Shown: positions 1 to 7,597 of the stretch, in pieces
Numbering within the stretch: position 1 is the first letter of the stretch
Layout: every line of letters begins with the position of its first letter
Assembly (NCBI GenBank): GCA_963788505.1
Contig: CAWBGY010000012.1
Coordinates: forward strand, 1 to 64,000
Reading direction: 5' to 3'
Source: JAIQFF01 sp963788505
GTDB taxonomy: Bacteria > Acidobacteriota > Terriglobia > Terriglobales > Acidobacteriaceae
DNA length: 64,000 nucleotides
Notes under the pieces: model-generated
Databases searched by the model: none
Seen by the model: the letters and a program-made list of their open reading frames with translations, nothing else
What the model was told of the DNA's origin: nothing
Made by a program: the position numbers and the translations under genes

Positions 1-20
1 GCAAACCGGAAACAATCCGG

Positions 21-72
21 AAACGGGCTTGGAGGACATCGAAATAGCGATCCCCTCGAAGCCGACTTCTGG
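21..72. repeat. Intergenic repeat, copy A
   Basis: This stretch begins AAACGGGCTT, passes through ATC(C)CCTCGAAG and ends GCCGACTTCTGG. The same framework recurs near 3.2 kb and, more diverged, near 4.2 kb. The left edge may extend beyond the window. It lies in the non-coding leader of the first gene. Its nature is unknown; a dispersed REP-like or vestigial mobile element is the simplest reading. Confidence 0.6.
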
Positions 73-390
73 ACAGCGCCCCTTTGGAATCGGCATCGGA
101 GATGCCGATCCGAAGAGGCAGCGCCTTGCCCACTACGTGTTTCGCGGCACCCCATCCAACGAAACCTTTTGAATCCGTAAGTCGCCCCGGGGGTCTCAAA
201 TTCCGCTAGACTATTGACTCCGTGGGGGACGAAGTGTGACGAACCGACGCAAAATTAACCCCAGGGTGAAATCGCTAACCAAAAGGTCCCTCGGTCATGA
301 GGAAAACTGTTTGAAGCCGAACGTATCGCCAGTGCGGGGATCCTCGATTGGTTGGGGATGCTCCTCCCAGGAGCTTTAAGGAACGAAGCG
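73..390. other. Intergenic stretch before the first gene
   Basis: About 320 bases without a convincing gene. It probably holds the promoter of the downstream hydrolase pair. I see no clear -35/-10 pair, terminator or RNA gene in it. Confidence 0.4.
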
Positions 391-1497
391 ATGACCAGCG
401 TGCCACGCATTGTTGAAGCGCAGCACCAAGCGGAGGGAATGGTCTGCTCGGTTGCATGCCGCGCTTTGCGCGCGGCCAGGACTGCTGTAGATGCAAGCAC
501 ATTTCTGGGGCGGATGGCTGGAGCGCCAAGTCTAACGGGCGTCGACGACCCTGCTCTCAAGGAGTCCGACATCGATACGAATGGCATCACCGTGCACGTC
601 ACTGAGCAAGGGAACGGGCCTGCCGTTCTGTTTTGTCATGGCTTTCCGGACACTTCCTATACCTGGCGCCGACAAATGAAAGCCGTTGCCTCAGCCGGGT
701 ATCGCGCAATAGCGCCCGATATGCGCGGCTATGGGCGGAGTTCGGCTCCGGCTGACCCAACCTTGTACACGCCTCTGTATACGGCTGGCGATCTGGTCGG
801 GCTGCTCGATGCGCTGAATCTTCCGAGCGCTGTCATCGTGGGTCATGACTGGGGTGCAACTCATGCCTGGAATGCTGCTCTGATGCGTCCCGATCGATTT
901 AAAGCGGTGTTTTGCCTGAGCGTTCCTTACGTTCCACGTGGTGATGTGAGCGTATTCGAGCGCATGCGCAAATCCGGCCACGAAAACGATTTCTACATGT
1001 TCGAACAGATAAAACCCGAGGCCGATCAGGTTTGGGCCAACGCCGCAGTCACTATTCCGGGAGTTTTGTATTGGGCATCGGGTTCCGCCCCAGCTGACAA
1101 GCGGTGGAGTCCTATGGATCCTGCACGAAGTCTTCATCGACCGGCGCCGGGGCCGTTGCCGTCATGGGCGGAGCCGGATTACGTCGCTCATAATGTGTCT
1201 GAATTTGAGCGTACCGGCTTTCACGGTGCCCTGAATTACTACCGAGCGGCCGAACCGTATTTCGATCTGTCCGCGGCCTGGAAAGGCGCGAAAATCACTC
1301 AACCTTCGTTTTATATTGCCGGGAAGGCGGATGGGTTGGGAGCTCTCTACCCCCCTTTCGAAAAACTCCGCGCCGGTCTTCCCGGTATCGTAGGGAATCT
1401 CGAACTTGATGACGTGGGCCACTGGGTACAACACGAGGCATCTTCCCGGGTCAGCGAGCAGCTCGTGAAGTTCCTGCGCACGGTAAGCCCTGCCTAA
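391..1497 (+). CDS. Alpha/beta hydrolase, epoxide-hydrolase-like
   Basis: An alpha/beta-hydrolase-fold enzyme most like soluble epoxide hydrolases, which open epoxides through an Asp nucleophile and an ester intermediate. The oxyanion HGFPDTSYTWR motif, the RGYGRSSAP strand/turn and the nucleophile elbow GHDWGA (Asp) are all visible. A late DVGHW supplies the catalytic His. The Asp nucleophile in GHDWG favours epoxide hydrolase over esterase or dehalogenase. The start at 391 has a GGAACGAAG-like ribosome site; an in-frame start at 352 exists. The roughly 55 residues before the conserved fold are atypical, so the true start could be later. A second hydrolase follows within 11 bases, suggesting a shared mRNA. 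The substrate is unknown. Confidence 0.85.
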   Translation: MTSVPRIVEAQHQAEGMVCSVACRALRAARTAVDASTFLGRMAGAPSLTGVDDPALKESDIDTNGITVHVTEQGNGPAVLFCHGFPDTSYTWRRQMKAVASAGYRAIAPDMRGYGRSSAPADPTLYTPLYTAGDLVGLLDALNLPSAVIVGHDWGATHAWNAALMRPDRFKAVFCLSVPYVPRGDVSVFERMRKSGHENDFYMFEQIKPEADQVWANAAVTIPGVLYWASGSAPADKRWSPMDPARSLHRPAPGPLPSWAEPDYVAHNVSEFERTGFHGALNYYRAAEPYFDLSAAWKGAKITQPSFYIAGKADGLGALYPPFEKLRAGLPGIVGNLELDDVGHWVQHEASSRVSEQLVKFLRTVSPA

Positions 1498-1507
1498 AGA
1501 GTTGACA

Positions 1508-2527
1508 ATGGCAGCAGCCTTCACACCAACCAGCACCACTTTCCGCTCATTACGCCACGCGACGCGCTATTGGGAGACTGGTCCGGTGGACGGGCCATTA
1601 ATGATCTTCCTCCACGGCTGGCCCGAGATCGCCTTGGTGTGGCGCGCACAGGTCGAGGCCTTTGCGTCCGAAGGCTGGCACTGCATTGCGCCAGACATGC
1701 GCGGCTATGGCGCCTCATCGGCACCGAGCGCTTCCGAGGCCTACGCCCTAAAGGAGATCGTTGATGACATGGTGGAACTCCATGACCATTTAGGAGCGCG
1801 CCCAGCAATCTGGATCGGCCATGACTTGGGAAGCCCTGTAGTCGGAGCCCTGGCCGCGCATCACTCGAAGCGCATTCGTGGAGTCGTGTTTATCTCTGTT
1901 CCATATTCACCGGAGGCATTCGCGTTACCCAGCCTCCTGCCCCTGATCGACCGCAAACTCTATCCCGCCGACCAGTATCCGGATGGACAGTGGGATTACT
2001 ACCGCTTCTACCTGACGCATTTCGAGCAGACGGTCACCGACTTCAATGCTGACATTCCAGCGACCCTCGCAGCAATCTATCGGAGTGGGAACCCCGCGTC
2101 CGTAGGACAGGTTTACCGGTCCGCCTTGGTCACGCGCAATGGAGGTTGGTTTGGTTCGGCGCATCAAGCGCCGGCGATGCCGCCCGATCCTGCGCTCTGG
2201 CCGCCTGCCGACTTTGACGCACTGGTCGAAGCGTTCCGCCTTACCGGTTTCCGGCCGGGCAACTCCTGGTACCTGAACGATACCGCCAACATCGCCTACG
2301 CTCACGCTGCGCCCGATGGCGGACGGTTGCGCCAGCCGGTGCTGTTTGTCAACGGCGACTTCGACGGACTCTGCGACATCACCCACAATCGCGTCGGAGA
2401 CCCTATGCGCAGCACGTGCCAGGATCTTTCCGTGAAGAGTCTGCCGTCCGGCCATTGGTTGCCTCTCGAACGTAAGGCTGAACTTATCGAAGCCATTCGT
2501 TCATGGCTCAAAACAAAGGCGCTGTAA
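1508..2527 (+). CDS. Alpha/beta hydrolase, epoxide-hydrolase-like (second copy)
   Basis: A second alpha/beta-hydrolase of the epoxide-hydrolase type, about 339 residues. It shows HGWPEIALVWR (oxyanion loop), MRGYGASSAP, the elbow GHDLGSP with Asp nucleophile, and a terminal SGHWLPLE with the catalytic His. A long cap insertion (roughly residues 140-245) suggests a bulky substrate. The ATG at 1508 is preceded by AAAGAG and lies 10 bases after the upstream stop; an in-frame TTG at 1502 is less likely. The pair differs too much to be a recent duplication. With the following glyoxalase remnant it may form a small-molecule detoxification or catabolic transcript, but the substrate cannot be read from sequence. 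Confidence 0.85.
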   Translation: MAAAFTPTSTTFRSLRHATRYWETGPVDGPLMIFLHGWPEIALVWRAQVEAFASEGWHCIAPDMRGYGASSAPSASEAYALKEIVDDMVELHDHLGARPAIWIGHDLGSPVVGALAAHHSKRIRGVVFISVPYSPEAFALPSLLPLIDRKLYPADQYPDGQWDYYRFYLTHFEQTVTDFNADIPATLAAIYRSGNPASVGQVYRSALVTRNGGWFGSAHQAPAMPPDPALWPPADFDALVEAFRLTGFRPGNSWYLNDTANIAYAHAAPDGGRLRQPVLFVNGDFDGLCDITHNRVGDPMRSTCQDLSVKSLPSGHWLPLERKAELIEAIRSWLKTKAL

Positions 2528-2566
2528 TTTGGGGATACCGGTACTAATCAACGAGGAAAAAAAACA

Positions 2567-3011
2567 ATGACTGCACCACAAGCCTCTAGCCCGTTTGCTT
2601 CATTGAAGATCGATCACGCAGCCATTCGCGTGCCGGATTTTGACACTGCGGTTGCCTGGTATGGGGACAAGCTTGACTTTCGATTGAAGCAATCCGTGTC
2701 CTTTGCCGGGCTTACCTTCGGTTTTCTTTACCCAACTGAAAATGACAGTTTCCATTTTGAGCTTCTGGCGGGTCCCGGCGCAGCAGAACGACCCCCTTAC
2801 AAGGATCTGCATGACAGCTACAAGACGTCGGGGTGGCACCACCCGGGTTTTCGTGTCGACAGCGTCGACGATACAAATCGACGAATTGAAGCGCCGCGGC
2901 GTGACGATTGTCAGCCAGCCACATGATGTCGCCGCGATGGGTCTTCGAGTCGCCTTCTTTGCAGATCCATGGGGTAACCTCTTTGAGGTTATCCAATCGA
3001 TTAGCAATTAG
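2567..3011 (+). pseudogene. VOC/glyoxalase-superfamily protein with a frameshift
   Basis: A vicinal-oxygen-chelate (glyoxalase/dioxygenase) protein split between two frames. The first part runs from ATG 2567 (KIDHAAIRVPDFDTAVAWY, then FHFELLAGPG and HHPGFRVDSVDDT). The homology continues in the next frame as IDELKRRGVTIVSQ and FFADPWGNLFEVIQ. The switch fits one extra A in the AAA run at 2875-2877; removing it gives a complete protein of about 147 residues. The VOC metal-ligand positions (His in the first strand, Glu in NLFEV) are present. It may be a real lesion or a base-calling error. It follows the two hydrolases in the same orientation. Confidence 0.8.
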
Positions 3012-3346
3012 CCCTGATCCCTCGTCGACTATTTCTCATCCTAGAGGTCGAAAGATTCTGCGTTACGCTCTGCACGGTTTCGGTTGCGGGAAGTCGGCCA
3101 GTGTCCACCCATCGATCCCAACGATGTTCTGCTGCCGCCAACAGTGCCAGTGGTCCACAAACGGGCTTGTGGTCATCTGGTGAGTTGGCCCTCGGATTGT
3201 CGGCTAGTGGGAAACGGGCTTGGGGGAGAACAACGGCGATCTCCTCGAAGCCGACTTCTGGCCCGGCATAACTTCCGGCTTGCCCGTCATCTGCTCGCTT
3301 TTGGGCGATATCGCTGGACTTGTCAGCCCGACTGTGCCCAACTGTG
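3012..3346. other. Intergenic stretch holding repeat copy B
   Basis: About 335 bases with no supported gene. It contains the second copy of the short repeat, described separately. No terminator with a run of T is evident. Confidence 0.4.
3193..3261. repeat. Intergenic repeat, copy B
   Basis: It starts with CGGATTGTCGGC, continues with GAAACGGGCTTGGGGGA and ends CTCCTCGAAGCCGACTTCTGG. It is close to the copy at 21-72 over the right 50 bases and shares the left GGATTGTCGGC with the copy near 4.2 kb. It is non-coding. Confidence 0.65.
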
Positions 3347-4150
3347 ATGGTGACGCTTGAGTCTCTGACGCCCAAATCCGCGACACCAACCACCCTCGGT
3401 GCCGCCGTTCGCCCCACCTTGCTGTTTGCGGTGGCTTTTGCTCTTACCATAACGCCACACGAAGCGGCGCACGCGCTTGTCAGTTATTTGCTGGGGTTCA
3501 ATTCCACGCTCTTCCAAATGTGGGTAGATCCCGATGCAGCCTCGGCCACATCAGTGCAACTTGCTACCATCGCCGCTGCTGGTCCAATCTTCAGCCTCGC
3601 AGTAGGAATGATCAGCTGGCTGCTATACCAGAGGGCTTACAAAAGGAGGCCGCCCGGTCTCTTTTTCCTGATGATGGCCTTGGTCGGAATCTATTCGTTC
3701 CTCGGGCCTGTTGCCGGAGCCGCTTTGGGGGGCGACTTCAATATCGCGCTTAGATTCATGGCGGTATCGAAAACCATCCAATATGGGATGTCCGCCATCG
3801 GCCTGGTACTGCTTTCGGTGTTTATGTTCTTCATGGGAATGGAGCTATCGTGGTGGGCGCCCCCCAGCTTCGGCCGTGGAAAAAATGTTGCCTGCACTAC
3901 CGTTGCGCCTTGGCTGATCGGGACCGCCCTTATCATCCTTGCCTACTCGCCGCTACCGAGGTTTCTCATCGGGTCGACCCTCAGTGGGTCCGTGCCCTGG
4001 ATCTTTGCTGTAGTTGGAGCGGCATTTGGTTTTTCGAAAACGCGGACTGCCCATTCGGTGCCCTCTCTAACCCGACTTGACCTCATAATTACGATTGCCG
4101 CGTTGCTTATGGTGCGCATACTCGCACACGGTATCCGTCTCGCTCATTAA
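3347..4150 (+). CDS. Polytopic membrane protein with HEAAH motif (putative M50-like metalloprotease)
   Basis: About 267 residues, with roughly six or seven hydrophobic segments. The first segment carries TPHEAAHALV, a HEXXH zinc-protease signature embedded in a membrane helix as in site-2 proteases and their relatives. A matching NPDG or other distal Asp ligand motif is not obvious, so activity is uncertain. The ATG at 3347 is chosen because it directly precedes the conserved region; a TTG at 3320 lies upstream. The gene stands alone between two copies of the short repeat and converges on the BNR-repeat gene. It could instead be a non-peptidase membrane protein with a chance HEXXH. Confidence 0.6.
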   Translation: MVTLESLTPKSATPTTLGAAVRPTLLFAVAFALTITPHEAAHALVSYLLGFNSTLFQMWVDPDAASATSVQLATIAAAGPIFSLAVGMISWLLYQRAYKRRPPGLFFLMMALVGIYSFLGPVAGAALGGDFNIALRFMAVSKTIQYGMSAIGLVLLSVFMFFMGMELSWWAPPSFGRGKNVACTTVAPWLIGTALIILAYSPLPRFLIGSTLSGSVPWIFAVVGAAFGFSKTRTAHSVPSLTRLDLIITIAALLMVRILAHGIRLAH

Positions 4151-4188
4151 ACCTGCTGCAGTAGACTGTCGAGTCCAAGTCCAAGTTC

Positions 4189-4269
4189 CGGATTGTCGGC
4201 AATCAGGAAGTTGGCCAGAAACGGGCTTCGGGGAAGTTGGCCGGATTGGTACCGACAAGCCGACTTCCC
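4189..4269. repeat. Intergenic repeat, copy C with internal inverted repeat
   Basis: It begins CCGGATTGTCGGC, contains AAACGGGCTTCGGGGAAG and ends GACAAGCCGACTTCC. GGAAGTTGGCC near the left pairs imperfectly with GCCGACTTCC at the right, so the transcript could fold. It sits between convergent genes, where it might act as a bidirectional transcription end. It is related to the copies near 21 and 3193. Confidence 0.55.
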
Positions 4270-4345
4270 GGGACTAACCCCGCCGTGGAAGCTGATGGCT
4301 TCCGGTCAGCCGACGTATCGGTACTAACTGTGGGCGAGTTTCCGG

Positions 4346-7300
4346 CTATGAGCCTGCTGGCGCTCCTGCCGGAACGGTCAGCTCGGGCACGCCAGTCTTA
4401 TGCATCAGTTCGTTCAGCGCTGGCAAGTCGTGGCTGAACACCTCGTGCAATGCTTTCAACTGCGCCTGCAGCTTGGTGTTGAGCATTTCGTACACTTCGT
4501 CCTGGGGCTGAGTGGGCGCGGCGTCAGCGTATTCCACCGTGCTGGTAAGGATGGCCAACCCCTGGTTGAGCTCGTTGGGATATTTCAGGTTTCCCTCCGA
4601 ACTCTTCATCTTTACCTGGATCAACTGCTCCTCGATGGGCGTCATCTTCTTATCGAGCGCATCGGCGGCAGCCACCACTTCTTTGGCCTGCGAACTGTCA
4701 CCCGCCCACTTCTTGAGGGTCTCCAGGTCGCCGCGGAGCTCGCGAATCTGGTTCACCGCGGTGTGCAGCGCGTTGTTGGAATCGCGGAGTTTCATCAAAA
4801 GATCAAATTCTTTCTGCAAATCGGCCACCGTCACCTTTTTTAGCCGGGGATCGAGGCGCAGCTCGAGCGGGACGGTTTGGGTAAATGATCCGGCGGTCAG
4901 CTTCACCTGGTAGGTGCCAGGTACCGCCAGCGGCCCTTCCGGCCCGAGACCTTGGTAAAATGCGCCGGGAATTTTGACCGGAGGCTCATAGCGCAGGTCC
5001 CAACCATAGCGGTTCATGCCGGCCTCGGCTGGGATCGTCAGCTGCGGCACGACCTGGTCGGGCCATTCGGGCGGTTGTTCGTATGTTTTCTTCGCCTGGC
5101 TGGAGAGATGACGGACCGTCCTGCCCTGGGCATCGAGGATGTCAATCGTGACCTCCTCTTTTGGCTTAGTCGCAAAGTAATAGTCAATGAGGGCACCCTG
5201 GGGCGGGTTTTCGCCCACGGGACGGCGTTTGTCGACTTGTTCCGGATAGTGCAGCCGCGCTGTAGGCTCCGGCTTGAAGAGGACAACGTCCGCCTTTTCA
5301 TCGTGCGCCGTAAGTTGCCGCAGTGGTGTGATGTCATCGAGAATCCAGAACGAGCGCCCGTGGGTTGCGGCCACCAGATCGTCGCCGTGGATCACCAGAT
5401 CGTGGATCGGTGACACCGGCAGATTAAGTTGCAGCGGCTGCCACTGCGCGCCGTCGTCGAGAGATACGTACACACCTCGCTCCGTGCCGGCGAACAACAG
5501 GCCCTTGCGCTCCGGGTCCTCGCGCACGGCGTGAACATAGGAGCCGTCGGGAATGCCGTTCACCAGCATGGTCCAGGTCTTGCCAAAGTCCGAGGTTTTG
5601 TAGATGTACGGCTTGAAATCATCCAGCCTGTGGCGGTCCACGGCCATGTAAGCGGTGCCTGCCGCGTGCGGCGAAGCGTCAATGATGCTGACCATGCTCC
5701 ATTCCGCCAACGATTTCGGGGTTACGTTCTCCCAGTTCTTACCGTCGTCGCGGGTCAGCCAGACCAGGCCATCGTCGGTCCCCGCCCAGATCTGGCCTTG
5801 CTTGAGCGGTGACTCGGCCAGCGCGAAAACCGTGTCATAGTACTCGACCGAAGTGATGTCGAGGGTGATCGGCCCGCCTGAGGGTTGCTGCTTGCTCTTG
5901 TCGTTGCGCGTGAGGTCTTTACTGATCGCCGTCCAAGTCATGCCCGCATCGGTGCTCTTGAAGACGCGGTTGCCGGAGGTGTAGATCGCGTTGGGATCGT
6001 GGGTGGAGAGAAACAGCGGCGAGGTCCAGGCAAAGCGGTAACCGTCGAGGTCCTCGGCGCCGTGGCCGGAAACATCCAGCGGCCACACGGAAATATCCTG
6101 GGTCTGCTGGGTGCGGCGATCGAAGCGGTAGGCGGTCAGCGCCGATTCATTATTATTGCCGTAAATAATGTCGGGATCTGGGACGTAGGGCGCAATGAAG
6201 CCGGTTTCGCCGCCAAAGTCGAACCAGTCCTGTCGAGCGATGACGCCGTCATCGGAGTAGCTGGCAATGCCAACGCTGCTGTTGTCCTGCTGTGCGCCGT
6301 AAACGTAGTAGGGAAACTGATTGTCGGTAATCACGTGATAGAACTGCGCGGTCGGCTGGTTCAGCAACGTGCTCCAGGTTTGCCCGCCGTCCACGCTGAC
6401 CGTAGCTCCGCCATCGTTGCCATCGATGATGCTCTTGGGATTCACGGGATCAATCCACAACCCGTGGTGGTCGCCATGCGGCGCCGGCAGCAGCGTGAAG
6501 TTCTTGCCGCCATCCACCGAGCGGAACAGGCCGGTGTTCTCGACGTACACGGAGTCCACGCTCTTGGGATCGGCGAAGATGTGGGTGAAATACCAGGCGC
6601 GCTGCCGGTAACGCTCGTCGTCGTTCACTTTCGTCCACGTGTCGCCGCCGTCTTCCGAGCGATAGATGCCGCCTTCCTTGGCCTCGATCAGAGCGTACAC
6701 CCGGCTGGAATCGGCGCCGGAGACGGTGACGCCAATCTTTCCCATGAGTCCCTCCGGCAGGCCGTGACCTTCTAATTTCTTCCAGGTGTTGCCGCCGTCG
6801 GTGGAGCGGTAGAGGCCGCTGCCTGGTCCGCCGCTGGAGAGGCTCCAGGGGGTGCGAACCGCTTGCCACATGGCGGCGAACAGCGTGTTGGGATTGTGCG
6901 GATCGAAGACCACGTCAATGCCGCCGGTCTTGTCGTCCACGTAGAGAACTTTTTTCCAGGTCGTTCCGCCGTCGGTAGTGCGAAAGATGCCCCGCTCTTC
7001 GTTGGGGCCGTAGGCATGCCCCAGGGCCGCCACGTAAACGATGTTGGGGTTGGCAGGATGAACAACGATGGCGCCGATGTGCCGCGAATCCGGCAGGCCG
7101 ACGTGCGTCCACGACCGGCCGCCGTCCACGCTTTTGTACACGCCGGTGCCATACGTGATGTTGCCGCGAATGCAGGCCTCACCCGTGCCCGCATAAATCA
7201 CATTGTGATCGGAGTCGGCCACCGCCAGCGCGCCAATCGAATCGAAGGGCTCCTTGTCGGTGAGCGGATTCCAGGTGGCGCCGGAGTCGGTGGTCTTCCA

Positions 7301-7495
7301 CACGCCGCCGGCCACCGCGCCAAAGTAGTAGACGCCAGGCTCGCCGGGCACCCCGGTGACTGCCAGTACGCGTCCGCCACGATAGGGCCCGATGCCCCTC
7401 CATTTCATTCCACTGAAGAGGGCTGGGTTGTAGGTCTGGGCACACAGCGCGGGGACAACCAGCATGAGCAGCAGGACGGCGAAGCGCCTCAGCAT
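4346..7495 (-). CDS. Secreted BNR/VPS10-like repeat protein
   Basis: A 1049-residue exported protein with an N-terminal signal peptide (LRRFAVLLLMLVVPALCAQ). It is built of repeated BNR/sortilin-type beta-propeller blades with Asp-box-like cores: TTDSGATW, SVDGGRSW, TTDGGTTW, STDGGNTW, SEDGGDTW, SVDGGQTW, STDAGMTW. The propeller(s) occupy about residues 30-730. They are followed by a beta-rich region and a helical C-terminus rich in Lys, Leu and Gln. Acidobacteria encode many such proteins, usually annotated 'glycosyl hydrolase' or 'WD40/YVTN/BNR-like'. No sialidase RIP motif or catalytic triad is evident, so a binding role is as likely as catalysis. It is monocistronic; the next gene upstream on this strand is a TonB receptor. 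Confidence 0.85.
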   Translation of the reverse strand: MLRRFAVLLLMLVVPALCAQTYNPALFSGMKWRGIGPYRGGRVLAVTGVPGEPGVYYFGAVAGGVWKTTDSGATWNPLTDKEPFDSIGALAVADSDHNVIYAGTGEACIRGNITYGTGVYKSVDGGRSWTHVGLPDSRHIGAIVVHPANPNIVYVAALGHAYGPNEERGIFRTTDGGTTWKKVLYVDDKTGGIDVVFDPHNPNTLFAAMWQAVRTPWSLSSGGPGSGLYRSTDGGNTWKKLEGHGLPEGLMGKIGVTVSGADSSRVYALIEAKEGGIYRSEDGGDTWTKVNDDERYRQRAWYFTHIFADPKSVDSVYVENTGLFRSVDGGKNFTLLPAPHGDHHGLWIDPVNPKSIIDGNDGGATVSVDGGQTWSTLLNQPTAQFYHVITDNQFPYYVYGAQQDNSSVGIASYSDDGVIARQDWFDFGGETGFIAPYVPDPDIIYGNNNESALTAYRFDRRTQQTQDISVWPLDVSGHGAEDLDGYRFAWTSPLFLSTHDPNAIYTSGNRVFKSTDAGMTWTAISKDLTRNDKSKQQPSGGPITLDITSVEYYDTVFALAESPLKQGQIWAGTDDGLVWLTRDDGKNWENVTPKSLAEWSMVSIIDASPHAAGTAYMAVDRHRLDDFKPYIYKTSDFGKTWTMLVNGIPDGSYVHAVREDPERKGLLFAGTERGVYVSLDDGAQWQPLQLNLPVSPIHDLVIHGDDLVAATHGRSFWILDDITPLRQLTAHDEKADVVLFKPEPTARLHYPEQVDKRRPVGENPPQGALIDYYFATKPKEEVTIDILDAQGRTVRHLSSQAKKTYEQPPEWPDQVVPQLTIPAEAGMNRYGWDLRYEPPVKIPGAFYQGLGPEGPLAVPGTYQVKLTAGSFTQTVPLELRLDPRLKKVTVADLQKEFDLLMKLRDSNNALHTAVNQIRELRGDLETLKKWAGDSSQAKEVVAAADALDKKMTPIEEQLIQVKMKSSEGNLKYPNELNQGLAILTSTVEYADAAPTQPQDEVYEMLNTKLQAQLKALHEVFSHDLPALNELMHKTGVPELTVPAGAPAGS

Positions 7496-7597
7496 AGGTT
7501 ACGATCCTCCAGGGTGGCAACCGAAAATCCTAGCACGACAGAAGGTCGTTTTGCTGAGTAATCAGCTTGTTTAGTCAGCGGAATTTATTGCCAACGA

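Noticed and set aside
5885..6775. Open frame of 296 codons on the plus strand
   Set aside because: It is antisense to the BNR-repeat gene and shows the repeated Val/Gly pattern of a shadow frame.
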